Notes under the pieces: generated by a model | The model's input: only the letters and a program-made list of their open reading frames with translations | Told to the model about the DNA's origin: nothing | Database searches by the model: none | Source: an uncultured Oscillospiraceae bacterium | GTDB taxonomy: Bacteria > Bacillota > Clostridia > Oscillospirales > Oscillospiraceae | Length of the DNA stretch: 64,000 nucleotides | Direction of reading: 5' to 3' | NCBI GenBank assembly: GCA_910588635.1 | Contig: CAJUPW010000001.1 | Location: 1 to 64,000 of the forward strand | Program-made: the position numbers and the translations under genes | Shown: positions 43,951 through 51,057 of the stretch, in pieces | How the letters are laid out: each line of letters begins with the position of its first letter | How positions within the stretch are numbered: the stretch's first letter is position 1

Positions 43951-44719
43951 TCTCCTGAAAAACTTCATCCGCGCCTTGCTGCCCCCGGCCTTCTGGCTGG
44001 GGGTCTGGCAGCTTTGCGCCTTTTTGGTGGACCGGCATGTGGGGGGCAGGGGCAACGAGCTGCTGCTCCCCTACCCCGCCTCCGTCTGGAGCGCTCTGGC
44101 CGGCCTGATGGGGACGGAGGAGTTCTGGGCCACGGTGTTCACCTCCCTGGGGCGCATTGCCCTGGGATTGACCTGCGGTGTGCTGGCGGGGGCGGCGCTG
44201 GCCGTGCTGACCTGTTCCTCCCGGTGGTGCGACCGCCTCCTCTCCCCCGCCGTCCGGGTGGTGCGGGCCGCCCCGGTGGCCTCCTTTATCCTGCTGGTAC
44301 TGCTGTGGACGGGCCGGAACACCGTCCCGGCTGTGATTTCCGCCCTGATGGTCACCCCCGTGGTGTGGGACAACCTGTCCCGGGGCATCCAGGCCATGGA
44401 CCCCAAGCTGCTGGAGCTGGCCCGGTGCTGCCGCTTTTCCCGGTGGAAAACCACGGTTCTGATTTACCTGCCCTCCCTGCGGCCCTACACCCTCGCCGCC
44501 CTCACCACGGCCACCGGTTTGGCCTGGAAGTCGGGGGTGGCCGCGGAGGTGCTCTGCCTGCCCGAGCCCTCCCTGGGCCAGCGCATCTACTACACCAAGT
44601 ACTATCTGGACATCCCGGAGCTCTTCGCCTGGACGGCGGTCACCGTGGCGCTGAGCATGGTGCTGGAGCGGCTGCTCCGGGCCTGCCTGACCAAATGGGG
44701 AAGGGGGTGGGGGACGTGA
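43937..44719 (+). CDS. ABC transporter permease (NitT/TauT-type)
   Basis: A 260-aa inner-membrane permease with about six helices. The EAA-type coupling loop is seen as LLELARCCRFSRWKTTVLIY, followed by PSLRPYTLAALTTATGLAWK. The start overlaps the end of the binding-protein gene by 14 nt. A longer in-frame region exists upstream but falls inside that gene. Ends overlapping the ATPase start (GTGA). Confidence 0.85.
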   Translation: MGWRNLLKNFIRALLPPAFWLGVWQLCAFLVDRHVGGRGNELLLPYPASVWSALAGLMGTEEFWATVFTSLGRIALGLTCGVLAGAALAVLTCSSRWCDRLLSPAVRVVRAAPVASFILLVLLWTGRNTVPAVISALMVTPVVWDNLSRGIQAMDPKLLELARCCRFSRWKTTVLIYLPSLRPYTLAALTTATGLAWKSGVAAEVLCLPEPSLGQRIYYTKYYLDIPELFAWTAVTVALSMVLERLLRACLTKWGRGWGT

Positions 44720-45303
44720 TTCTCTGCAAAGACCTCACCCTCTCCTTTGGAGACAGGGCCGTCCTGGACCGCTTCTCCCTGACTGTTCCGGACCGGGGCG
44801 TCACCGCCCTCACCGGCCCCTCGGGCTGCGGCAAGACCACCCTTCTGCGGGTGCTGGCCGGGCTGGAAAAACCCCAGGGCGGCAGCGTGGAGGGCGCCGC
44901 CCCCCGGGAGACCGCCCTTCTCTTTCAGGACGACCGCCTGCTGCCCTGGCGGACGGTGGAGCAGCACCTCACCGACGTGCTGCCCCGGGAGCGGTGGAAG
45001 GAGGTTCCCGGCCTGCTGGCTCTGGTCGAGCTGGATGGGGAGGAGCGCGCCCGTCCCTCCGCTCTGTCCGGGGGGATGGGCCGGCGGCTGGCTCTGGCCC
45101 GGTGCCTGGCCCTGGACGCCAAGCTCCGCCTGCTGGACGAGCCCTTCGCCGGGGTGGACCTGTCCCGGGCGCTGCGCATCCTGGAGCGGATGAAGTCCCT
45201 CCCCGCCCCTGTCCTGCTGGTGAGCCACGAGCCCGCAGTCCTGGCCGCCGCCGGCGCCGTCGTCGAGCTGGACGGCCCGCCGCTGCAAATCCGCCCGCGG
45301 TAA
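44716..45303 (+). CDS. ABC transporter ATP-binding protein, short
   Basis: The ATPase of the importer, 195 aa, about 50 residues shorter than common family members. Walker A GPSGCGKTT, Q-loop LLFQDDRLLPWRTV, signature LSGGMGRR, Walker B LRLLDEPFAGVD and the H-loop VLLVSHE are all present, so a functional minimal NBD is likely. The GTG start overlaps the permease stop as GTGA. The lost part is the regulatory tail after the H-loop. Confidence 0.87.
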   Translation: MILCKDLTLSFGDRAVLDRFSLTVPDRGVTALTGPSGCGKTTLLRVLAGLEKPQGGSVEGAAPRETALLFQDDRLLPWRTVEQHLTDVLPRERWKEVPGLLALVELDGEERARPSALSGGMGRRLALARCLALDAKLRLLDEPFAGVDLSRALRILERMKSLPAPVLLVSHEPAVLAAAGAVVELDGPPLQIRPR

Positions 45304-45412
45304 CTGTTTACAAAAAGTTCATCAGAACGTCATAGTTTTGCCTTATTCCTACGTTATGATAACGCTGTAAACAAGATTAATGAATGTATCTCCTTTCTCT
45401 CTCCTTTACAAC

Positions 45413-45459
45413 ACACAGGAACAGGCCCCCAGCCGTTGGCTGGGGGCCTGTTCCTGTGT
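45413..45459. terminator. 22-bp perfect hairpin, shared terminator
   Basis: ACACAGGAACAGGCCCCCAG begins a perfect 22-bp stem with a GTT loop. It lies between the convergent ABC operon and TSCPD gene. T runs are weak on both strands. Confidence 0.7.
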
Positions 45460-45466
45460 CATTCTC

Positions 45467-45709
45467 TTACAGCGCCTTCTTCAGCGCCTGAGCCAGCTGG
45501 TCGGGGCAGGAGGTGGCCTTGGCTCCGCAGCGGATGCCCTCCAGACGGCTGACCGCCTCCTCCGCCTTCATTCCCTTCAGAAGAGAGGACAGCCCCTTCA
45601 GGTTGCCGTCACAGCCGCCCTCTATCTGAATGTCCCGGATCACACCGTCCTCCACCTCGATTTGAAACGCCCTGGAGCAGACGCCCCTGGGGGTATACTG
45701 AATCGTCAT
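45467..45709 (-). CDS. TSCPD domain protein (TIGR03905-like)
   Basis: A protein of 80 aa with the TSCPD motif near the C terminus (CGAKATSCPDQLAQAL) and the family's start (TPRGVCSRA). These small proteins are homologous to the C-terminal part of class II ribonucleotide reductases and related to DUF/iron-binding pieces; their role is unproven. ATG 45709 is preferred; GAGAGGC precedes it by 12-13 bases. It is the only gene between the ABC operon and spo0A. Confidence 0.8.
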   Translation of the reverse strand: MTIQYTPRGVCSRAFQIEVEDGVIRDIQIEGGCDGNLKGLSSLLKGMKAEEAVSRLEGIRCGAKATSCPDQLAQALKKAL

Positions 45710-45831
45710 AGCAGCAAACGCCTCTCTTTCCAAATTCCGCTGGGCTTCGACATTGTTCGGCAAACTCCGCCGCAGCCCGCGTGTATACTGGATCATAGCA
45801 GGTTTTGGGAAGAAAGGCAAGTCCCCTTGTG

Positions 45832-46593
45832 TTACATGCTCTTTTTCCGCTCCAGCTGGAGCCGGTCGGCGATCATGGCGATAAACTCGCTGTTGGTGGG
45901 CTTACCCTTGGCGTTGGAGACGGTATAACCGAAATACTTCTGCAGGGTCTCAAGGTCGCCCCGGTCCCAGGCCACCTCGATGGCGTGGCGGATGGCCCGC
46001 TCCACCCGGCTGGCCGTTGTCCCGAAGCGCTTGGCCACCTCGGGGTAGAGCACCTTGGTCACCGCGTTGATTACGTCCATATCCTCTACGGCGATGATGA
46101 TGGCCTCCCGCAGATACTGGTAGCCCTTGATGTGGGCGGGCACTCCCACCTCGTGGATGATCGCGGTCACCCGAGCCTCCAGGTCGGCGGCGTCATCCCG
46201 CTCCGGCTCCAGGCCGCCCGCCGTCATCACCTGGCGCAGCCGCTCTGCCACCGAGCTCAGGCGGCAAGGCTTTGCGATAAAGAAGTCCGCCCCCTTGGCG
46301 GCGGCGGCGTCCAGCACATTCCCTTTGATGTAGCTGGACAAAATCAGCACCTTTGGCCGACTCTTCTGTTGGGCAAAGGCATCCAGCACATCCATACCAT
46401 CCGCTCCCCCTGTCAGCACCATATCCATGACGACGGCGTCCGGCTGCTCCTTGCGCACCATGCGGATCAGCTCCGCGCCGTCTCCGGTCTCGCCGACAAC
46501 CTGAAAATCCGGTTCGCTGGACAGGGTCTGCACCAGGCTTTGCCGGAACTCTGTCCCGGTATCCGCCACTACGATTCGTTTGACATTCTCCAT
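45832..46593 (-). CDS. spo0A: Sporulation master regulator Spo0A
   Basis: A response regulator that commits cells to sporulation. The 253-aa protein has a receiver domain with the phosphoryl-accepting Asp near residue 54-55 (VVMDMVLTGG) and a DNA-binding domain with the near-invariant TTASRVERAIRHAIEVAW and SNAKGKPTNSEFIAMIAD. ATG 46593 is spaced seven bases from AAAGGAAG; ATG 46599 is nearly as good. It shows that the organism is, or descends from, a spore former. TTGCAT-N17-TAGATT on the minus strand upstream is a possible promoter. Confidence 0.95.
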   Translation of the reverse strand: MENVKRIVVADTGTEFRQSLVQTLSSEPDFQVVGETGDGAELIRMVRKEQPDAVVMDMVLTGGADGMDVLDAFAQQKSRPKVLILSSYIKGNVLDAAAAKGADFFIAKPCRLSSVAERLRQVMTAGGLEPERDDAADLEARVTAIIHEVGVPAHIKGYQYLREAIIIAVEDMDVINAVTKVLYPEVAKRFGTTASRVERAIRHAIEVAWDRGDLETLQKYFGYTVSNAKGKPTNSEFIAMIADRLQLERKKSM

Positions 46594-46695
46594 TGTCATT
46601 CTTCCTTTCATTGAAACTCTGTCACGGCCGGCAAAAGCTCCCGACTTCGCATACTCCCGGTTCATTTCGACCAGCCGCCTACAATCTATCACAGA

Positions 46696-46725
46696 ATGAC
46701 AAATTATGCAAGTAATTTTTACAAT
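46696..46725 (+). promoter_or_regulatory. Candidate promoter of a small RNA
   Basis: ATGACA, 18-bp spacer, TACAAT on the plus strand, upstream of an orphan terminator. Confidence 0.35.
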
Positions 46726-46750
46726 TTTTATGCCACTTTTTATCAGTATA

Positions 46751-46757
46751 TTCGACT
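46751..46757 (-). promoter_or_regulatory. Possible 0A box
   Basis: AGTCGAA on the minus strand, one mismatch from TGTCGAA. Lies upstream of spo0A. Confidence 0.3.
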
Positions 46758-46800
46758 ATTTTTTCAAATAAGTAAAACTTATTCTTAATTTTGCGGACTT

Positions 46801-46842
46801 AAAAGGCCCGCGGGGTTTTCATGCTCCGCGGGCCTTTTCCCT
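46801..46842. terminator. Strong terminator inside a divergent intergenic region
   Basis: AAAAGGCCCGCGG/CCGCGGGCCTTTT with 12-nt loop. It cannot belong to spo0A or the kinase gene, since both read away from it. Confidence 0.75.
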
Positions 46843-46853
46843 CAAACTTCCCA

Positions 46854-46882
46854 TTGACTTCCCCCGCCTCCGGCCTCATAAT
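46854..46882 (+). promoter_or_regulatory. Promoter of the second pyruvate kinase gene
   Basis: TTGACT, 17-bp spacer, CATAAT, downstream of the orphan terminator. Confidence 0.5.
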
Positions 46883-46909
46883 AAAAAGCGGAAAAGGAGT
46901 GAGGCTTCG

Positions 46910-47893
46910 GTGGAATATTACGCTACTCTGGGCAAGCCCTGTGCCCGGCGGGATGTTATGGATCAACTCTTTCAAGCGGGTATGACGGGCATCCGGGTCA
47001 ATCTGTCCCACACCAGCCTTTCCAAGTGCGCGCCGCTGCTGGACAGGGCATACCGGCCCGCCGCCCGGCAGGCGGGCCTGGAGGGCGCTCACCTTATCCT
47101 GGACCTTCAGGGGCCGGAGCTGCGCATCGGAGAACTCTCCCGGCCGGTCAAGCTGCGGGAGGGGGACGATGTCCTGCTGGGCGACGGCGGCATTCCCGTC
47201 CCCCAGAATATCCTGCACACCGCCCAACCGGGCCAGCAGCTGTCCATTGACGACGGCGCCCTGCTGCTGGAGGTCAAGCGCTCCGCCCCCGCCGTCCTGC
47301 TCTGCCATGTTCTGCGGGGCGGACCGCTGCTCAGTAAAAAGAGCCTGTCCCTCCTGGGGACCGAGGTAGATACCCCCACCCTCACACCCGACGATCTGGA
47401 CAACCTGAGGCAAGCGGAAAAATTCGGCGTGACCCACATCCTTCAGCCCTTTGTCCGCGGCCGCCGGGACATAGAGGTCCTGCGGCGGACGCTGGACGGG
47501 CTGGGCCTGGACCGGGTCCGGATCATGGCCAAGATTGAGAACCGGCAAGGTCTGGACCGGCTGGACGAGATCATAGAGACGGCCGACCAGATCTGTATAG
47601 CCCGAGGGGATCTGGGCAACTCCATTCCGCTGTGGAAGCTGCCTGCCATTCAAAAGGACATTGCAAAGCGGTGCCGGGACCGGGGCAAACCCTTCTGTCT
47701 GGTGACCCAGCTCCTTTGGTCCATGGAGCAGCGCCCTGTCCCAACCCGTGCGGAGGTGTGCGACATCTACAACGGCGTGCTGGACGGGGCGAGCTCCCTT
47801 ATGCTCACCGGCGAGACCGCCGCTGGCAAATGGCCCGTCCAGGCCATGCAGTATCTGGTCAGGACCGCCGGCGAGGCGCTGAACGCCATATAA
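46910..47893 (+). CDS. Divergent, short pyruvate kinase-family protein
   Basis: A 327-aa pyruvate kinase barrel without the C-terminal regulatory domain of about 140 residues. Key residues persist: Arg in RVNLSH, SIDDGAL, Lys in MAKIENRQG, Asp in ARGDLG, Thr in LVTQLLW, and TGETAAGK. The N terminus is degenerate: ATLGKPC in place of CTLGPA. Active sites remain plausible but the enzyme is atypical. GTG 46910 is the start, behind AAGGAGTGAG. A canonical but frameshifted pyruvate kinase gene lies at 29086, so this protein might be the only intact copy in the window. Confidence 0.7.
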   Translation: MEYYATLGKPCARRDVMDQLFQAGMTGIRVNLSHTSLSKCAPLLDRAYRPAARQAGLEGAHLILDLQGPELRIGELSRPVKLREGDDVLLGDGGIPVPQNILHTAQPGQQLSIDDGALLLEVKRSAPAVLLCHVLRGGPLLSKKSLSLLGTEVDTPTLTPDDLDNLRQAEKFGVTHILQPFVRGRRDIEVLRRTLDGLGLDRVRIMAKIENRQGLDRLDEIIETADQICIARGDLGNSIPLWKLPAIQKDIAKRCRDRGKPFCLVTQLLWSMEQRPVPTRAEVCDIYNGVLDGASSLMLTGETAAGKWPVQAMQYLVRTAGEALNAI

Positions 47894-47926
47894 AAACGGG
47901 GACCGCCAAGCGGTCCCCGTTTCTTT
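47894..47926 (+). terminator. Terminator after the second kinase gene
   Basis: AAACGGGGACCGC-CAA-GCGGTCCCCGTTT then CTTTG. Confidence 0.75.
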
Positions 47927-47970
47927 GCTGAACTGTCCGGAGCATTCCGGACCTTCCGGCAAATCCCGCG

Positions 47971-47986
47971 TCTCAATTTTGAGACA
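47971..47986. repeat. 16-bp palindrome
   Basis: GTCTCAATTTTGAGAC, two 7-bp arms around TT, between the convergent second kinase and spore protein genes. No function assigned. Confidence 0.4.
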
Positions 47987-48031
47987 CGCAGTCTGATCGG
48001 TCAGTGATAATCCACCTCAAAAAGGGGCAGA

Positions 48032-48232
48032 TTACTTCATGCCATTCTCGTAGGACTCAATCATCTTCTTGACCATCTGGCCGCCCACGGAGCCGGCCTG
48101 CTTGCTGGTCAGATCGCCGTTGTAGCCCTGCTTCAGGTTGACGCCCACCTCGTTCGCGGCCTCCATCTTGAACTTGTTCATAGCCTCGCGGGCGTTGGGA
48201 ACCATAATCTTATTGCTATTGCTGTTAGACAT
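48032..48232 (-). CDS. Alpha/beta-type small acid-soluble spore protein
   Basis: A DNA-coating spore protein of 66 aa that protects spore DNA and is degraded by the GPR protease at germination. The family core NEVGVNLKQGYNGDLTSKQ followed by VGGQMVKKMIE is almost consensus, with the GPR cleavage region around the ANEVG segment. ATG 48232 follows AAAAGGAGAG. A sigma-G promoter was looked for and is not convincing. Confidence 0.93.
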   Translation of the reverse strand: MSNSNSNKIMVPNAREAMNKFKMEAANEVGVNLKQGYNGDLTSKQAGSVGGQMVKKMIESYENGMK

Positions 48233-48359
48233 GATTTTTCTCTCCTTTTCCATTCGGTTTTGTTTGATGTTGGATGGAACATCCGCTTATAGCTTTGCCC
48301 CGAATGGTGGAGATATACCTGTTTGTCCGCTTCCCTGTATTTACTATTTAAGGGACTCC

Positions 48360-48617
48360 TTACCTGTTATTTTCATCAGATTGGCTTTCTTTTTCCGGCT
48401 TTTTCAGAACGCCCAGCAGCTCCAGAGGTGAGACCTCCTCGTCCGCCGCCTCTCGGTTGGTGTCGGCGGCTCCTTTCAGTTCGCTGCGCAGGATGGTGAC
48501 GCTGCGGGGCGCCTGAATGGCCAGTCTAGCCCGCCCCGCCTCTACCGACAGAACGGTGACCTCCACCTCATCCCCAATGAGCAGCGACTCTCCCTCTTTC
48601 CGTTGGAGGATCAGCAT
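48360..48617 (-). CDS. csrA: Carbon storage regulator CsrA
   Basis: An RNA-binding translational repressor, here probably of flagellin, antagonised by FliW. The 85-aa protein begins MLILQRKEGESLLIGD as CsrA does and has a Glu/Lys-rich tail of about 25 residues beyond the usual core. It overlaps fliW by 7 nt, with its ribosome site AGGAGGG inside the fliW end. Conserved fliW-csrA coupling in flagellar clusters supports the role. Confidence 0.93.
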   Translation of the reverse strand: MLILQRKEGESLLIGDEVEVTVLSVEAGRARLAIQAPRSVTILRSELKGAADTNREAADEEVSPLELLGVLKKPEKESQSDENNR

Positions 48618-49063
48618 TTGCCCTCCTCCTTCCGTCCAAATTCCGACAGAAGGTGGTGCATGTGGTAGCCGCCCTCCTCCAGAATAACCTGAACCGCCTG
48701 CCTGGTCTGGTCGTTAATGGCCACCGGACAGCGCAGATTCACCGTGCTGTCCCCAACCGGGCTGCGCACCACGCACAAGGTATAGAAGCACAGCTCCTCG
48801 CTGCGCTCCACGCCCAGAGCCTTCAGCTCTCCCCGGGCAAGAACGGGCGCATAATCCGGCTTGAGGGAGAAGGGGTTTACCGCCACAAAGGCCAGTCCGG
48901 GCGTCACCGCGCTCTGGAAGCAGAGGAGGGTGTCCTCGCTGCCCTCGAAGGGCAGAAGGAAGAATTCCTTCTCCTCCTCAAAGCCGAACAGGCCCTCCGG
49001 GAAGTGGAGCTTATCCTCCTCCGGGCATTCGATCTGACCGAAATATTTGGTATTGAAGCGCAT
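48611..49063 (-). CDS. fliW: Flagellar assembly factor FliW
   Basis: Binds flagellin and CsrA in a partner switch that ties flagellin translation to export. The 150-aa protein shows FPEGLFGFEE and VNLRCPVAIN, typical of FliW. Start 49063 is preceded by CAGGAGG, part of a CsrA-consensus-like ACAGGA that may let CsrA repress fliW itself. A hairpin separates it from the DUF6470 gene. Confidence 0.95.
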   Translation of the reverse strand: MRFNTKYFGQIECPEEDKLHFPEGLFGFEEEKEFFLLPFEGSEDTLLCFQSAVTPGLAFVAVNPFSLKPDYAPVLARGELKALGVERSEELCFYTLCVVRSPVGDSTVNLRCPVAINDQTRQAVQVILEEGGYHMHHLLSEFGRKEEGKC

Positions 49064-49079
49064 GTTTCCTCCTGTTGGT
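49061..49079 (-). promoter_or_regulatory. Possible CsrA-binding site at the fliW ribosome site
   Basis: On the minus strand ACAGGA overlaps the AGGAGG before the fliW start, matching the CsrA core ACANGGA. Confidence 0.35.
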
Positions 49080-49080
49080 A

Positions 49081-49109
49081 ATTCTCCTCCCCAAAAAGGG
49101 GAGGAGAAT
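49081..49109 (-). terminator. Hairpin between DUF6470 gene and fliW
   Basis: ATTCTCCTCCCC, 5-nt loop, GGGGAGGAGAAT. The T tract is poor, so it may be an RNA-stability or CsrA-related element rather than a terminator. Confidence 0.5.
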
Positions 49110-49117
49110 CGTATGCC

Positions 49118-49726
49118 TTACACTTTCACATCCATCGGCTCGTAGTTGGGGTCGGCGGAGGGCGGAACATAGATGGGGCCTCCCACATACTTGATGACCA
49201 CATCGGGCCGCTGGGCGATGGTAAACTCAATGTCGCCCGGCGTAAACTCAAAGCTGCCCTCGTTCAGCTTCCAGTCGATAGCCAGCTTATCCATCTCATA
49301 GCGGATGTTCATCTCGCCGGGGTCCCAAGTGATCTCAGCCCCAGGGTCGGGCAGGAACTTCAGACCCACATTGGTCTTGACATCCTTCATCATGGCCTCT
49401 CCGGCAAACTTGGTGACCAGCTCCTCCCCAATCTTGGTCTCCATCATGAGCTGGCCCTGGCGCGCGTAGGTGGCGGTGGCCTCATAGGCCGCCTGCTGGC
49501 CCTTCTGGCTGCCTTGCTCCAGGTAGCGGGCGATGGTGGGCGTCAGAGAGTTCCGGGCCTCATAAGTGTCGATATTCACCTTGATGGGGCGGCTCTTGAT
49601 CTGGAGGCTGCCGTTGTCCCGGGTGATCTCCATCTCGGCGGTACCCCTGGCATACTCCAGCTTGGCGTGGGTGGTCTTCATCTCGATCTGAATGGGGACA
49701 GTGGTGATCTCAATCAGTGGCTTCAT
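49118..49726 (-). CDS. DUF6470 flagellar-cluster protein
   Basis: A 202-aa protein resembling DUF6470, found between flgL and fliW in many Firmicutes (YviE-like) but without known function. It has a beta-rich N terminus (IEITTVPIQIEMKTTHAKLE) and a middle helix, and ends in FTPGDIEFTI and a proline-rich tail (YVPPSADPNYEPMDVKV). ATG 49726 has a poor ribosome site. The position in the cluster implies a motility-related role. Confidence 0.8.
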   Translation of the reverse strand: MKPLIEITTVPIQIEMKTTHAKLEYARGTAEMEITRDNGSLQIKSRPIKVNIDTYEARNSLTPTIARYLEQGSQKGQQAAYEATATYARQGQLMMETKIGEELVTKFAGEAMMKDVKTNVGLKFLPDPGAEITWDPGEMNIRYEMDKLAIDWKLNEGSFEFTPGDIEFTIAQRPDVVIKYVGGPIYVPPSADPNYEPMDVKV

Positions 49727-49810
49727 TGTGTGATACGCGCTCCCTTCTGCATCTTTTCAACAGCTTAAAGGCTTCCTTGCCTCATATTACACACAATTGA
49801 ACGGGTGGGC

Positions 49811-51043
49811 TCAGTTCATATAGTCAATGAGGGACTGACTGAGCAGCTGAGTGCCAATCTTCAGCGCGGCGTTGTAGCACATCTGGTCCCAGGAGAGCTG
49901 GGTGATGGCGTCGGCCAGGTTGATCTGCTCCACGTCCAGCACCTGCTCGTTCAGGTTGGTGACCTCGGTGGACAGCCGGTCGCTGTTGGACTTGAGGAAA
50001 GCGGCCTTGGCGTCCAGCTCCACGTATTTCTCGGTGGTGTGCTTCTGGGCGGCGTTCAGCCTATCCATCAGCCGTTCGGCCTTGGCCTCCAGCTCCGCGG
50101 CGCTCAGCGGCTGGCCGGTTTTCGGGTCCACGGCCGACGGCCCGGCCAGGGCCGGGTTATAGCCCTGGGGTTCGATATCCTCGTCCCAGGCCTGGAACAC
50201 ATCGGCCAGCTCCCGCATGACCATGGGCAGACTCAGAGAATCGCCGGTCTTCACGTCCACACCGCTGTTCAGGAAGCAGATGCCCCGCAAGGCGCTGTCA
50301 AAGGCGGAGCCGTTGACCAGCTTGCCGTCGATCTCCTTCATGCCCATGCCCATATCCAGGGGCAGCTCCTCCTTGCTCATGATCTCCAGCTTCTTCACGT
50401 CGGCCTGATCCCGGTAGTAGTCGATCCAGGCCTGCTCGTCCGGGTCGGCGGAGGAGGAGGGCATATTTTCGGGCAGATAGGTGCCCTTGGTCGTATCAAT
50501 GGCGCCCCAGGCGGGCTCAGGGGTGGTGGGTTTCTCCACTCCGCCGGCGCTCACGTTGACCCCCCGGTAGTACAGCTTGGTGTGGTCCTTATTCCAGGTA
50601 AAGGGGACGTTCAGCCCGTCGTTTCCGGCAAAGATGAACTGCTCGCCTACCTTCTGGTTCATGGACTCCACCACCGAATCGGCGGTCTCCCGCAGAACCA
50701 GGGCCAGGGCGGAGCGGCTCTCGCCGGCGGTGTCGCTGTTGCCCCGGATGGCGGACACCCGGCCGTTGGCGTCGCTCAGGTCCTTGATGACCCCGGCCAG
50801 ATTGGTCCAGCCGGTGTGGAACTTGTTGTAGGTGGTGTCGGTATTGTCCAGCTGGCTGCTGGTCTGGCACCACTGCCGGCGCAGGCGGAACGCCTGAGAG
50901 GCGGCGGCGGGGTCCTCCGCGTAGCTGTTGAAGTTGCGCTTGGTCTGCACCTTATTGACCGAATCTGAAAGCGTGTTGGTGGAATTCATCAGGTTGAAAC
51001 GGTAGGTGCTCATCATCATGTTGGTGGTAATGCGAAAACCCAT
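49811..51043 (-). CDS. flgL: Flagellar hook-associated protein 3, FlgL
   Basis: One of the junction proteins that connects hook and filament. The 410-aa protein has flagellin-like N- and C-terminal helical domains (RFNLMNSTNTLSDSVNKVQT; SFRQAS-like end LLSQSLIDYM). The central 150 residues are a variable domain. AGGAGGT lies before ATG 51043. The gene is the last of flgM-flgN-flgK-flgL. Confidence 0.92.
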   Translation of the reverse strand: MGFRITTNMMMSTYRFNLMNSTNTLSDSVNKVQTKRNFNSYAEDPAAASQAFRLRRQWCQTSSQLDNTDTTYNKFHTGWTNLAGVIKDLSDANGRVSAIRGNSDTAGESRSALALVLRETADSVVESMNQKVGEQFIFAGNDGLNVPFTWNKDHTKLYYRGVNVSAGGVEKPTTPEPAWGAIDTTKGTYLPENMPSSSADPDEQAWIDYYRDQADVKKLEIMSKEELPLDMGMGMKEIDGKLVNGSAFDSALRGICFLNSGVDVKTGDSLSLPMVMRELADVFQAWDEDIEPQGYNPALAGPSAVDPKTGQPLSAAELEAKAERLMDRLNAAQKHTTEKYVELDAKAAFLKSNSDRLSTEVTNLNEQVLDVEQINLADAITQLSWDQMCYNAALKIGTQLLSQSLIDYMN

Positions 51044-51057
51044 CTCAGGTTACCTCC

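Larger units (their letters stand above)
46732..46842 (+). ncRNA. Candidate small RNA between spo0A and the second pyruvate kinase gene
   Basis: Predicted from the promoter-like site at 46696-46725 and the terminator at 46801-46838, about 110 nt. It includes AATAAGT-AAA-ACTTATT (46767-46783). No transcript evidence and no homolog recognised. Confidence 0.35.

Noticed and set aside
48250..48350. Sigma-G promoter for the spore protein gene
   Set aside because: No pair of elements fits the sigma-G consensus at correct spacing.
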